Source: Thiocapsa marina 5811 (GTDB lineage Bacteria; Pseudomonadota; Gammaproteobacteria; Chromatiales; Chromatiaceae). From it: DNA of 64,000 bases. Under the pieces are notes generated by a model. The model saw only the letters and a program-made list of their open reading frames with translations, was not told the origin of the DNA and made no database searches. Location: assembly GCF_000223985.1 (NCBI RefSeq), contig NZ_AFWV01000010.1:62001-126000 (forward strand), read 5' to 3'. Of the stretch, positions 26,752-36,075 are shown piece after piece (position 1 is the stretch's first letter; each line of letters begins with the position of its first letter). A program made the position numbers and the translations under genes.

Positions 26752-26882
26752 GACCGATCCAGCGTGATTGACAAGCCGCGCAACATAGCACAGCCGCGCG
26801 AGACGCGGAACTTGCGGGCGTGACTCCCGACGCTGCGAACGCGGCAATGGAGACCCGCCGCACGATCGGACAATCGTACGTC

Positions 26883-26911
26883 TTGACGAACTCAAGTCTT
26901 ACGGCTTTAAT
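26883..26911 (+). promoter_or_regulatory. Sigma-70 type promoter of tRNA-Phe
   Basis: TTGACG (26883-26888), a 17-bp spacer and TTTAAT (26906-26911) give a good -35/-10 pair. The start would be near 26918, about 30 nt before the mature tRNA, followed by a GC-rich discriminator (GCGGCTCCGC) as in stringently controlled stable-RNA promoters. Confidence 0.6.
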
Positions 26912-26949
26912 AAGCGGCTCCGCTACCCGCAACGGGAGCGGATCTCAAA

Positions 26950-27025
<76 letters not shown>

Positions 27026-27132
27026 TCAAAACAATGACTTGAAACAATAGCCCCATCGATTTTTCTGTCCCTGACTCTTGGCTGTTCGTTGTCGCCGGCG
27101 CGGCCATCGCCCCTCGGATGCTCAAGGCGCCG

Positions 27133-27494
27133 CTAGAACGAGTAGGGTCCGCGGATGCCAGGTTCGTCCTCCGGGAAATCCTTAGGTATTGCGAGTGACC
27201 AATAGGGCACTGTGCTCCATGGCAGTGGCGAGGATGATGGCATCCGGAAGCTTCAGGCGCTTGGCTTGCCGCAGCGCGACGGCGCGTTCGGCGATGGCGG
27301 TATCGATCCCCATACACTCGAAGCGCCTCAGAAAACTGCGCACCGGCGGTGCCTCGTCGGGTGCAGTGCCCACCAGCACCTCCATCCAGGTGATCAGACT
27401 GATACTCGGCCTTTAATAACGGGCGATCTCGTCGCGCGCCGCGACGACACCGTTCAGGTAGTCGATCAGGATGTCGGTATCGAACTCCGGGCAC
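27133..27494 (-). pseudogene. Decayed vapC-like PIN-domain toxin gene
   Basis: Read on the minus strand, the fragments line up with a normal VapC: EFDTDILIDYLNGVVAARDE, then ISLITWMEVLVG, AIAERAVALRQAKRLKLPDA and ILATAMEHSALLVTRNT, then KDFPEDEPGIRGPYSF. Three lesions break it: one extra base right after the putative GTG start (GTGCCCGGAG instead of a TGCCGGAG-type reading), an in-frame TAA at 27413-27415 in the linker after ARDEIARY, and one extra T near 27182 that shifts the frame before the final 17 residues. The stop of the restored frame is at 27133-27135. No antitoxin partner is recognisable. It lies about 100 bp downstream of tRNA-Phe. Confidence 0.8.
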
Positions 27495-27677
27495 CTGTTC
27501 GGCGGCAGATGGGCAAACGGCACCCGCGGTTGACGCTCACCGCATTTTGGTCAAGTCTGACGCCGAATCCGATCTTCTCCTTGTCTTTGGCCTCGCTGGA
27601 CCTCGGTTATCGCAAGCAACAGCCACCACCTTCGGATCAAAGATCGTCACGCGCTCGGGGTCCGCGTCCCGTATCTC

Positions 27678-28961
27678 GTGTTTCTCGTCACCTCGTTGAT
27701 CTTGCTCACGGCCTGCGGCCATGACAACTCGGACTCGACGGACGCCTGCGTGACGGTCTGGGCGCATGCCGGCCAGGAGAGCGAGCGCAGCGTGCTCATC
27801 GAGCAGGTCTCAAGGTTCAACGCTCGGGAGACGGATTGTCGGGTCCGACTCACTCTGATCCCCGAGGGAAGCTACAACGCACAGGTTCAGGCCGCGGCAG
27901 TCGCCGGCGGATTGCCGGATCTGCTCGAGCTCGACGGCCCCTTCCTCTACGCCTATGCCTGGCAGGGCCGCCTGCAACCGCTGGATCGTCTGCTGCCCGC
28001 TGACCTTCAGGCCGACTTGCTGCCGTCCATCCTCGAGCAGGGACGCTATCATGACCGGCTCTGGGCGGTCGGCACCTTCGATTCCGGTCTGGGCCTGTTC
28101 GCCGATCGTGTCCAGTTGAGACAGGCAGGTATCCGCATCCCCGATCTGAAGGCACCCTGGGGCGCGGCCGAATTCGAAGAGATTCTGGAACACCTCGCGA
28201 CCCGCGACGCGGACGGTCAGGTGCTCGATCTCAAGCTGAACTATGCGGGAGAGTGGTACACCTACGGCTATACGCCGCTGATCCAGTCTGCCGGAGGCGA
28301 CCTCGTTGCCCGGACCGATCCAGCGCGCGCCGAGGGCGTACTCGACGGCCCGAGCAGCGTCGGTGCGATGCGGCGCATCCAATCCTGGATCCTCCGAGGC
28401 CGTGTCGATCCCAACATCGACGACGCGGCCTTCGCCACCCGCCGGGTCGCATTGGCCCTCGGAGGGCACTGGAACCACCCTCGATACAGCGAACGCCTGG
28501 GAGAGGATTTACTGCTCTTGCCCCTACCGGACCTCGGGCACGGGCCCAAGACGGGCCAAGGGTCCTGGTGTTGGGCGGTGAGCGCCGACAGCACACACCC
28601 GGATGGGGCTGCCCGCTTTCTTGCGTTCCTGTTGGAACCGGACCAGGTCCTTGCCATGACTGCGGCCAACGGCGCCGTGCCCGCGACACGCCGTGCCGTC
28701 GCACGCTCGCCGCGCTACCGCCCCGGCGGCCCGCTGGACCTCTTCGTGGAGCAACTGGACGGCGGCTATGCCGTCCCTCGCCCCTCGACACCGGCCTATC
28801 CCGTGATCACCGCCGAGTTTCAAAAGGCCTTCGACCGGATCCGCAGCGGCGGGGAGGTACAGGCAGCGCTCCGGCATGCGGCTCGAACGATCGACTTGGA
28901 GATCGAGGACAATCAAGGTTATCCCTTGGTCGGACGTGCCCGAGAGGAGACCGTGCGATGA
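27678..28961 (+). CDS. Sugar ABC transporter substrate-binding lipoprotein (CUT1 type)
   Basis: A 427-residue extracytoplasmic solute-binding protein (family 1, MalE-like). The start at a GTG gives only 12 residues before the lipobox LILLTAC (Cys13), without the basic n-region expected of a signal peptide. The frame stays open upstream to 27561 and encodes a plausible n-region (RHALGVRVPYL), but has no ATG, GTG or TTG there, so the true start is doubtful. The mature part has VTVWAHAGQES, EGSYNAQVQAAAVAGGLPDL and GSWCWAVSADSTHPDGAARF. It captures an oligosaccharide or polyol for the two permeases and ATPase that follow with ATGA overlaps. Substrate unknown. Confidence 0.88.
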   Translation: MFLVTSLILLTACGHDNSDSTDACVTVWAHAGQESERSVLIEQVSRFNARETDCRVRLTLIPEGSYNAQVQAAAVAGGLPDLLELDGPFLYAYAWQGRLQPLDRLLPADLQADLLPSILEQGRYHDRLWAVGTFDSGLGLFADRVQLRQAGIRIPDLKAPWGAAEFEEILEHLATRDADGQVLDLKLNYAGEWYTYGYTPLIQSAGGDLVARTDPARAEGVLDGPSSVGAMRRIQSWILRGRVDPNIDDAAFATRRVALALGGHWNHPRYSERLGEDLLLLPLPDLGHGPKTGQGSWCWAVSADSTHPDGAARFLAFLLEPDQVLAMTAANGAVPATRRAVARSPRYRPGGPLDLFVEQLDGGYAVPRPSTPAYPVITAEFQKAFDRIRSGGEVQAALRHAARTIDLEIEDNQGYPLVGRAREETVR

Positions 28962-29869
28962 GCGCACCGAACGCGCGGCGCCGACTCAACGACCAGACCG
29001 CCGTCGGCCTGCTGCTGGCCGGGCCCGCGATGCTGGGCCTTTTCCTGTTCATCCTGGCGCCCTTTCTGGTCGCACTGGCGCTAGCCTTCACCAACCTGCG
29101 ACTCGGCTCGCCGCTGCCCCTGGAGTTCGTCGGGGTCAAACAGTTCGAACGCATCTTCACGGACCCTGACTTTCTCCGCGCCCTGAGCAACAATCTCCTG
29201 TTCGCATCGACGGTCGTGCCGCTTCAGACCGCCCTGGCACTTGGCCTTGCGCTGCTCCTGAATCGAGGGCTGCGGGGCACGGTCGTGTTTCGGACCCTGT
29301 TCTTCATGCCGGTCGTCTTTCCCATGTCCTTGGTGGCGGTGGTCTGGGTCCTGATCTACGCGCCCGGCCCCGAGGGCATGATGAACGGCTTCCTCGATCT
29401 GGTGACGCTCGGCGCCTGGGAGCCCCGGGATTTCCTGCGCGACCCGATGCTGGCCATGCCGGCGCTGATGCTCCTCTCGATCTGGCAGGGTGCCGGCTTT
29501 CAGATGGTCATCCTACTGGCCGGTCTGCAACAGATCCCGGAGGAGCTCTACGAGGCCGCAGCCCTGGACGGCGCCGGGCGGTGGAGCCAGTTCCGTCACG
29601 TGACCTTGCCGCAGTTGCGAAACTCACTCGTCTTCGTCGTGCTCGTCACCAGCATCCTCGCCTTCCGTCTGTTCGATCAGGTTCAGATCATGACGCGGGG
29701 CGGGCCGGACGGGGCCACGACCACGGTCATCTACGAGGCGGTACAGGCGGTCTTCACCCGCCAGCAAGTGGCACGGGCGAGCGCCATGACGGTAGTCTTC
29801 TTCCTGTTGGTGCTGGCGCTCACCTGGCTGCAGCGTCGCCTGGCGCGTCAGGAGCGCGAAATCGGATGA
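28958..29869 (+). CDS. Sugar ABC transporter permease (MalF-type)
   Basis: A 303-residue inner-membrane permease with six membrane helices and the EAA loop ELYEAAALDGAGRWSQFRHVTLP that docks to the ATPase. It overlaps both neighbours by four bases (ATGA at 28958 and at 29866), so the binding protein and two permeases are translated as a coupled set. Length and order fit CUT1 importers of di- and oligosaccharides or compatible solutes. Confidence 0.93.
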   Translation: MSAPNARRRLNDQTAVGLLLAGPAMLGLFLFILAPFLVALALAFTNLRLGSPLPLEFVGVKQFERIFTDPDFLRALSNNLLFASTVVPLQTALALGLALLLNRGLRGTVVFRTLFFMPVVFPMSLVAVVWVLIYAPGPEGMMNGFLDLVTLGAWEPRDFLRDPMLAMPALMLLSIWQGAGFQMVILLAGLQQIPEELYEAAALDGAGRWSQFRHVTLPQLRNSLVFVVLVTSILAFRLFDQVQIMTRGGPDGATTTVIYEAVQAVFTRQQVARASAMTVVFFLLVLALTWLQRRLARQEREIG

Positions 29870-30699
29870 AAGCGTCTCGCCTTGGCCGACTGGGTTCATA
29901 CCTGGCCTTGACCGGCCTCGCACTCTTGTTTCTCGCCCCGCTGGCGATGATGCTGGCAGGCAGCCTGAAACCCAACGAACGGGTCTTGGTCGAGGCCGGA
30001 ACCCTTGCCGCGTTCCTGCCCGTCGGTGCCTCGCTGGACAACTACGCAGCCGTCTTCGAACGAACGGACTTCCTGCGCTTCCTGTTCAATTCGGTCTTCA
30101 TCACCGGCACCATCGTCGCCGCCGGGTTGATCGTCAATGCGCTCGCAGCCTACGCCTTCGCACGCCTGCAATGGCGTGGACGGGACCTGCTGTTCAATCT
30201 CGTCCTCGCGCTGATGATCTTGCCCTTCGAGGCGATCGCCGTGCCCCTCTTCTACGGCGCCTCCATCCTCGGCCTGCGCGACACCTATATCGTGCAGATT
30301 CTGCCCTTCATCGCCAACGCCTTCTCCATCTATCTGTTTTATTCCTTCTTCATCGGCCTGCCGCGGGAGCTGGAAGAGGCCGCCAGCCTCGACGGGGCAT
30401 CCACCCTGCGGATCTTCTTCGCCGTCATCGTCCCCAATTCGAAGCCGGCCTTCGCCAGTGTGGCGATCCTGAGCTTCCTCACCTGGTGGGGCTCCTATCT
30501 GTGGCCGTTGCTGGTGACCATCGTGCCCGAGGTGCGCCCCCTACCGGTCGCCATCGCGAGCTTCTACACCCTCCCGCCGCTGCAATGGGGGGATATCCTG
30601 GCGTTCGGAACCCTGATGGTCATGCCCGTGCTGGCGGTCTTCCTGATGTTTCAGCGGTGGTTCGTCCGCGGCGTGGCCTCGTCCGCCATCAAGGGTTAA
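29866..30699 (+). CDS. Sugar ABC transporter permease (MalG-type)
   Basis: A 277-residue permease with six membrane helices. The EAA loop reads ELEEAASLDGASTLRIFFAV and the C-terminus ends RWFVRGVASSAIKG, the typical GxxxGAxKG-like ending of MalG/UgpE proteins. It forms the heterodimeric channel with the upstream permease. Confidence 0.93.
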   Translation: MKASRLGRLGSYLALTGLALLFLAPLAMMLAGSLKPNERVLVEAGTLAAFLPVGASLDNYAAVFERTDFLRFLFNSVFITGTIVAAGLIVNALAAYAFARLQWRGRDLLFNLVLALMILPFEAIAVPLFYGASILGLRDTYIVQILPFIANAFSIYLFYSFFIGLPRELEEAASLDGASTLRIFFAVIVPNSKPAFASVAILSFLTWWGSYLWPLLVTIVPEVRPLPVAIASFYTLPPLQWGDILAFGTLMVMPVLAVFLMFQRWFVRGVASSAIKG

Positions 30700-30712
30700 C
30701 CCGGGAACATTC

Positions 30713-31858
30713 ATGGCTTCGATCAGCTTCGAGCACGTCAGCAAGACCTACCCCGACGGTACCCGCGTCATCGACGGACTCGATCTGGAGGTCGGCGACG
30801 GGGAGCTGCTGGTGCTGGTTGGACCGTCGGGGTGCGGCAAATCCACCGTGCTGCGCATGTTGGCGGGATTGGAAGACCTCAGCGGCGGCGAGATTCGCAT
30901 TGACGGGAGGGTCGTCAACGACCTATTGCCGCAGCGGCGCAACCTCTCGATGGTGTTCCAGAATTATGCCCTCTATCCGCATCTGACGGTGCGGGGCAAC
31001 CTTGAGTTTCCCTTGAAGATGAAGGGGCTGTCGCGCACCGAGATCGACCGCCGGGTGCGCGAAACCGCGGCGATGCTCGACCTCGATGCCTTGCTCGATC
31101 GCCGACCCAAGGCGCTCTCGGGCGGCCAACGCCAACGGGTGGCCATGGGCCGGGCCATTGCTCGCGAAGCCGATGCCTTCCTGATGGACGAGCCGCTCTC
31201 CAACCTCGACGCCCGGCTGAGGGTGCAGATCCGCACCGAGATCGCCGCACTCCAGGCGCGGCTCGGGGTCACGACCATCTACGTGACTCACGACCAGGTC
31301 GAGGCAATGACCCTGGGGCAGCGGGTCGCCGTGATGCGAGGGGGGCGATTACAGCAGGTAGCGCCGCCTTGGGAGATCTATCAACGACCGTCGAACAGCT
31401 TCGTGGCCGGATTCATCGGCACCCCGGGGATGAACCTCGTGCGTGCGCCCTTGGATTCATCCAACGGCGGGCTGTGCGTGCGCTTGGGCGATGTTCGCCT
31501 GACCCTAACCGCACAGGCGCTGGCCGATCAGCCCGGCCTCGCCGACCGGACCGGCGAGGACGTGCTGATCGGCATTCGCCCGGAGGACATCTGTTTGGCG
31601 GAAGCAGGCGCGACGAGCGCACTGACCGCGACCGTGCGGACCGCCGAGTCCTTGGGACACGAAACCCTTCTGCACTTGGATTCACCTCTAACCACGGTCG
31701 CCGCCGACGCGCCCCGTCGAGTGCCGCATGGCGAGCCGCCCGCTCTGATCGCGGCGCTGCGCGGCCACCACCCGAGCCGTCCCGGCGACGCCGTCCGTCT
31801 CCAACTCGATCCCGCGGATCTCTATTTCTTCGCGCTCGACGGCGAGGCGATTCGCTGA
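30713..31858 (+). CDS. Sugar ABC transporter ATP-binding protein (MalK/UgpC-type)
   Basis: A 381-residue ATPase: Walker A GPSGCGKST, Q-loop FQNYALYPHLTV, signature LSGGQRQRVAMGRAI, Walker B AFLMDEPLSNLDA and switch His in VTHDQVEAMT. A C-terminal TOBE/OB regulatory domain (about 240-375, IGIRPEDI) follows, as in MalK. It begins 13 bp after the second permease. The tail is shuffled relative to MalK, so inducer-exclusion contacts cannot be judged. Confidence 0.93.
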   Translation: MASISFEHVSKTYPDGTRVIDGLDLEVGDGELLVLVGPSGCGKSTVLRMLAGLEDLSGGEIRIDGRVVNDLLPQRRNLSMVFQNYALYPHLTVRGNLEFPLKMKGLSRTEIDRRVRETAAMLDLDALLDRRPKALSGGQRQRVAMGRAIAREADAFLMDEPLSNLDARLRVQIRTEIAALQARLGVTTIYVTHDQVEAMTLGQRVAVMRGGRLQQVAPPWEIYQRPSNSFVAGFIGTPGMNLVRAPLDSSNGGLCVRLGDVRLTLTAQALADQPGLADRTGEDVLIGIRPEDICLAEAGATSALTATVRTAESLGHETLLHLDSPLTTVAADAPRRVPHGEPPALIAALRGHHPSRPGDAVRLQLDPADLYFFALDGEAIR

Positions 31859-31860
31859 GC

Positions 31861-31885
31861 AAGAAAAAGGGGCCTTTCGGCCCCT
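31861..31885 (-). terminator. Rho-independent terminator of hppA
   Basis: On the minus strand GGGGCC-GAAA-GGCCCC is followed by TTTTTCTT: a 6-bp GC stem, a GAAA tetraloop and a T-tract. It lies about 30 bp after the hppA stop. On the plus strand it has no T-tract, so it would serve the ABC operon poorly. Confidence 0.88.
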
Positions 31886-31912
31886 GTCGATGCGCTTTCC
31901 GAGGTGGGGCGA

Positions 31913-33919
31913 TCAGCCCAACAGCGGCGCGATCGTCAGACTCACGATGGCCATAACGTTGATGAGGATGTTCATCGAGGGGCCGGAGGTGTCCTTGAAG
32001 GGATCACCGACGGTATCGCCGACAACGGTGGCCGAATGCACGGTCGAACCCTTGCCGCCGAGATTGCCCTTCTCGACGAACTTCTTGGCGTTGTCCCAGG
32101 CACCGCCGGCATTCGCCATCATGAGAGCAAGCAGGACGCCGGCGAGCAGGGCGCCGCCGAGCATGCCGCCGAGGGCCTCCGGACCGATGCCGAAGCCGAC
32201 GACTGCGGGTGCGCTCACCGCGATGACGCCGGGCAGGATCATCTTCTTGATCGCCGCGGTGGTGGCGATGTCGACGCAACGGGCCGTATCCGGCTTGGCC
32301 GTGCCTTCGAGTAGGCCCGGGATCTCATGGAACTGCCGACGGATCTCGTTGATCATCTCGAAAGCCGCGTCGCCGACCGCGGTCATCGTGATCGCGGCGA
32401 TCAGGAAGGGAATTGCTCCGCCGATCAGCATACCCATCAAGACGTCCGGATCACCCATGCTCAAGGCAAAGTCCGGAATCAAAACATGTAGGGTCTCGAT
32501 GTAGGCCGCGATGATGGTCAGGGCGGCCAGTGCAGCGGCACCGATCGCGAAACCTTTGCCGATGGCCGCCGTGGTGTTGCCCAGCTCGTCGAGCGAGTCC
32601 GTGATCTTGCGGGTCTCCGCACCCAGACCGCCCATCTCGGCGATCCCGCCGGCGTTGTCCGCGACCGGACCGTAGGCATCGATCGCCATGGTGATGCCCA
32701 CCGTGGCCAGCATGCCCACTGCTGCGATACCCACACCGTAAAGACCGGCCATGTGGCTGGAAACATAGATGATCAAGGCAATGGTCAGCACCGGGATGAC
32801 GACCGACTGCATGCCGACCGCCAAGCCAGAGATCATGACGGTTGCCGGGCCCGTCTCGCCGGACTTGGCGATGCGACGCACCGGCGCGGCGGAGGTGTAG
32901 TACTCGGTCACCAGGCCGATGACGATGCCGCCGACTGCACCGGCAAGCACGGACCACCAGATGTGATTGGACACATCGATCATCCAAACGACCAGGAAAG
33001 AGACGGCGATGAAGAGCAGGGTGGCCCCGATGGTGCCCGTGCGCAGCGCGGTGGCCGGCTTGTTGGCCGAGACGGACTTGACGAGAAAGATGCCCGCGAT
33101 GGAGCAGAGCAAACCGGCCGAGGCAAGAGCCAGCGGCAAGAACATCAGCGATGCCTGAGCGCCCAACACGGCCAGGGTCGTGGCCGACATGGTCGCGGCG
33201 ATCGCGATGGTGGCGATCTGCGCGCCGCAGTAGGACTCGAAGATGTCCGAGCCCATGCCTGCGACGTCGCCGACGTTGTCGCCGACGTTGTCCGCGATGA
33301 CACCCGGATTGCGCGGATCGTCCTCGGGGATTCCAGCCTCGATTTTGCCGACCAGGTCCGCGCCCACGTCGGCGCTCTTGGTGAAGATACCGCCGCCGAC
33401 GCGATAGAAGAGTGCGACCGATGACGCTCCGACGCCGAAGCCGTGGATCGCATGCGATGCCTCGGGATTACCGCCGAAGAGCAAATAGAGGAAACCCAGA
33501 CCCATGAGACCCAGCGAGGCGACCAAAAGACCCATGACCGAACCGCCGTAGAAGGCCACGGTCAATGCCGCGGGCGCACCGAGCGTGTGTGCCGCCGTGG
33601 TCGTGCGCACGTTGGCCTTGGTCGCCGAAAACATTCCCAGGAAACCGGCACTTGCCGACGCAGCAGCACCGACCACGAAGGCCAGCCCCGTCTTCCATCC
33701 CAAGAACCAGGTCAGCAACACGAGAACCACGAGGCTGAAGATGCCCAACAGCATCATCTCGCGCTTCATGAACACCATGGCGCCGAGATGGATCTCGTCG
33801 GCGATCGCTTTGATCTTGTCTTCCCCTTCGGGATAGGCCAAAACCAACTTGAAAATATAGTAGGCCGCCCAAAGCCCGAAAATGCCGAGCAGCAGCGGGA
33901 TCAACGCATTGAAAGACAT
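31913..33919 (-). CDS. hppA: Membrane-bound cation-pumping pyrophosphatase, K+-dependent type
   Basis: A 668-residue integral membrane pyrophosphatase with about 16 helices that couples PPi hydrolysis to H+ or Na+ export. The substrate site is intact: [18 protein letters not shown] (184-201) and [18 protein letters not shown]. The residue after GNTT in [10 protein letters not shown] (447-456) is Ala with Gly three residues on; K+-independent enzymes carry Lys and Thr there, so this is the K+-dependent class. Whether it pumps Na+ or H+ cannot be settled by eye. In phototrophs such enzymes save energy from PPi made by photophosphorylation or biosynthesis. Monocistronic with its own terminator. 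Confidence 0.95.
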   Translation of the reverse strand: MSFNALIPLLLGIFGLWAAYYIFKLVLAYPEGEDKIKAIADEIHLGAMVFMKREMMLLGIFSLVVLVLLTWFLGWKTGLAFVVGAAASASAGFLGMFSATKANVRTTTAAHTLGAPAALTVAFYGGSVMGLLVASLGLMGLGFLYLLFGGNPEASHAIHGFGVGASSVALFYRVGGGIFTKSADVGADLVGKIEAGIPEDDPRNPGVIADNVGDNVGDVAGMGSDIFESYCGAQIATIAIAATMSATTLAVLGAQASLMFLPLALASAGLLCSIAGIFLVKSVSANKPATALRTGTIGATLLFIAVSFLVVWMIDVSNHIWWSVLAGAVGGIVIGLVTEYYTSAAPVRRIAKSGETGPATVMISGLAVGMQSVVIPVLTIALIIYVSSHMAGLYGVGIAAVGMLATVGITMAIDAYGPVADNAGGIAEMGGLGAETRKITDSLDELGNTTAAIGKGFAIGAAALAALTIIAAYIETLHVLIPDFALSMGDPDVLMGMLIGGAIPFLIAAITMTAVGDAAFEMINEIRRQFHEIPGLLEGTAKPDTARCVDIATTAAIKKMILPGVIAVSAPAVVGFGIGPEALGGMLGGALLAGVLLALMMANAGGAWDNAKKFVEKGNLGGKGSTVHSATVVGDTVGDPFKDTSGPSMNILINVMAIVSLTIAPLLG

Positions 33920-34033
33920 TGGATCTCCTCAGTTTATCGGTCGTTTTGGTGATAAAACCGCAAGGTTTATAGCAAATATCGGGCGGAAAAGCGATTCGAC
34001 CGTCATTGAGCTGTCACATACAAACCATTGATC

Positions 34034-35152
34034 TTAATCGGTCTCGGTGCCGGATACAGTGCCGGGTGAGACTACATCTTCGGAGGATGGGGCCAGGGGC
34101 CGGCTCGAGGAGCCGCCGCCCAGGTCCGCCAGCCGGCGCTCCAAGCGATCGATCGCCTGCTGCTGACGCTCGACCTGCTTGAGCAACGCAGGCAGGCGAA
34201 CGAGTGCAGCGCTTTCGCGAAGGGCCTGCTTCACCGGACGGGCAGGGGTCCCGAAGACCGCCACTCCGGCGGGAATATCCTTGACGACACCGGCTTGGCC
34301 GCCGATGCGTGCGCCGTCGCCGACCGTCACGTGATCCGAGATCGCAACCTGCCCGGCCACCACCACGCCTTGCCCGAGCGTCGAGCTGCCCGCGACGCCG
34401 GATTGGCTGACCAAAATGCTGTGGGCACCGATGCCGACGTTGTGTGCGACCTGGACCAGATTGTCGATCTTGGTGCCACGCCCGATTCGCGTCGTGCCGA
34501 GGGTTGCCCGGTCGACACAGCTGTTGCAGCCGATCTCGACGTCGTCCTCGATCACGACCCGCCCGAGCTGCGGGATCTTGCGATGCGCCGTCCCGTCCCA
34601 GCGAAACCCGAACCCGTCGCCGCCGATCCGAACACCCGGATGCAGGACGCAGCGATCGCCGAGCGTCGAGTCGCGCAGGATGCTGACGTTGACCCCGATC
34701 AAACAGTCCGCCCCGACCTCGACCCCTGCGCCCAAGTAGGAGCCGGCACCGATGCGAGAGCCCGAACCGATGCGGGCATCCGCATCGATGACCACGCCGG
34801 CACCGACCTCCACATCCTCCCCGAGGTCGGCAGTCGGATGCACCGATGCGGCCGGATGAATGCCCTGGCTCTCCGCGACCGGCACGAACCAAAGCGCAAT
34901 CTCGAAGAAAAGATTGCGCGGCTCGGCAACACGCAGCAGCCGCTTGCCGACGACCTCCGGAAAAGTCTCGCCCACCAGGACCAGCGCGGCCGCGCTGCTC
35001 GCAACGGCATCCGCTTGGCTCGCGTCCTCGGCAAAACACAGATCCCGGGATCCGGCCTGCTCCAGCGTGCTGACCCCATGGATTTCGGCGTCGTCGGGAA
35101 CAGCGAGGGCGAGGTGCAGCCGGTCGTAGAGGGCTTGAATGGAGAGTGTCAT
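34034..35152 (-). CDS. lpxD: UDP-3-O-(3-hydroxyacyl)glucosamine N-acyltransferase LpxD
   Basis: A 372-residue enzyme of lipid A synthesis. An N-terminal uridine-binding domain (1-100) is followed by a left-handed beta-helix of hexapeptide repeats (about 105-290, for example [20 protein letters not shown]). The catalytic His237 lies in QVAHNVGIG. Residues 320-345 form a helix used in acyl-carrier-protein binding ([19 protein letters not shown]), then a 30-residue polar tail not usual in E. coli LpxD. It is outside the usual bamA-skp-lpxD-fabZ-lpxA cluster, so this may be a second or relocated copy. Confidence 0.92.
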   Translation of the reverse strand: MTLSIQALYDRLHLALAVPDDAEIHGVSTLEQAGSRDLCFAEDASQADAVASSAAALVLVGETFPEVVGKRLLRVAEPRNLFFEIALWFVPVAESQGIHPAASVHPTADLGEDVEVGAGVVIDADARIGSGSRIGAGSYLGAGVEVGADCLIGVNVSILRDSTLGDRCVLHPGVRIGGDGFGFRWDGTAHRKIPQLGRVVIEDDVEIGCNSCVDRATLGTTRIGRGTKIDNLVQVAHNVGIGAHSILVSQSGVAGSSTLGQGVVVAGQVAISDHVTVGDGARIGGQAGVVKDIPAGVAVFGTPARPVKQALRESAALVRLPALLKQVERQQQAIDRLERRLADLGGGSSSRPLAPSSEDVVSPGTVSGTETD

Positions 35153-35859
35153 GGTGCGGGCCAGTAAAAGGATTCAGCCACGGCCCCGGTTGCCGGAAGC
35201 GTGACATTGCGGGTTTGCGCCTGCCCGGCATGCTCGACGGTCAGGACATAGTCGCCCGGCGCGAGGTTGGCGTACAGCCAAGGCCCGACGGTGACGGTCG
35301 TGAGCAGGATCGGCCCGGCGGCGTCCTGGATCTGAACGCGGATATTGGACAAATAGGCCCCGGAGCCCGCGACGGCGAACAAGAGCCGCAGGTTGTATTG
35401 TGACTTGACCTGCTCCATCGCCTCGCGCTCGGATGCGCCGATCCCGCCACTGACGTGCGGAACCCCGAGGGTCGACTGACCGGGAAGGCGTCGCTCCGTA
35501 GAGGGCTCGGCCGGCGGCGCGGTCGCCGACTCCTGCGCCGGCGCCGAGACCTGCTCGGGCCCCGCGCCCGGAGCGACTGCAGGGACCGGAGCCGAGCCTT
35601 GGTCCGCAGCGACAGGCGCACCCGGCAAAATCGCCCCGCCGGGAAGGACGGTTCCCGGAGGCAACACCATGCCCTCCTCGAGCACGGTCCCGTTCGGCAG
35701 CGTCGACCCTTCGGGCGCGATCGCCCACTCCACCGTCGGCTGAGCGACCGGCTCCGGGGCCACCGCCTCTTGCCCGGTTTGCTCCTGCGCCGATGCGGCC
35801 CCCGAGCCGAGCCAAACCAACATCACCGCAACCTCGAACCTCTCGTCGCGTCGCCGCAT
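35149..35859 (-). CDS. Secreted protein of unknown function, coupled to lpxD
   Basis: A 236-residue protein with a signal peptide-like start ([13 protein letters not shown]) and a strong Shine-Dalgarno sequence (GGGAGG) upstream. After the leader come a Pro/Gly-rich section with repeated LPxGxxL units ([28 protein letters not shown]) and a Pro/Ala linker. The C-terminal 100 residues ([46 protein letters not shown]) look like a carboxypeptidase-regulatory or transthyretin-like beta sandwich. The stop overlaps the lpxD start (ATGA, 35149-35152), so it is translated with lpxD. A role in the envelope is likely but unproven. Confidence 0.75.
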   Translation of the reverse strand: MRRRDERFEVAVMLVWLGSGAASAQEQTGQEAVAPEPVAQPTVEWAIAPEGSTLPNGTVLEEGMVLPPGTVLPGGAILPGAPVAADQGSAPVPAVAPGAGPEQVSAPAQESATAPPAEPSTERRLPGQSTLGVPHVSGGIGASEREAMEQVKSQYNLRLLFAVAGSGAYLSNIRVQIQDAAGPILLTTVTVGPWLYANLAPGDYVLTVEHAGQAQTRNVTLPATGAVAESFYWPAP

Positions 35860-35882
35860 CGCTGAAAAACCTCCCGAAAAAT

Positions 35883-35920
35883 GAAATGACCTTAGACGAT
35901 TCGAGGAATAGGGTCATTTC
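35883..35920. promoter_or_regulatory. Inverted repeat upstream of the lpxD-linked gene
   Basis: GAAATGACC (35883-35891) and GGTCATTTC (35912-35920) form a perfect 9-bp inverted repeat with a 20-bp centre, 24 bp upstream of the start codon. The layout suits an operator for a dimeric regulator, or a leader hairpin. No factor can be named. Confidence 0.35.
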
Positions 35921-35987
35921 CTGGCTTAAGGAACGACTCATAAAAACCGAAACACGTCGGATGGGTAGACCCTTTCCCAAAAATCAC

Positions 35988-36075
35988 CTTAAAACGCGTC
36001 CGCTGCAAGCCGAGCGGACAGGGCCAAGCGCAACCAACACAACAGCATCCCTTAAACGATCGAGACGCGTTTTAA
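35988..36075. repeat. Palindrome-ended intergenic unit
   Basis: An 88-bp unit from CTTAAAACGCGTCC to GAGACGCGTTTTAAG with perfectly inverted ends. It provides the TAA stop of the rRNA/tRNA methyltransferase gene (36072-36074). Confidence 0.7.

Noticed and set aside
27537-27767. Short minus-strand frame considered as an antitoxin for the decayed vapC
   Set aside because: It has no antitoxin motif and overlaps the start of the sugar-binding protein.
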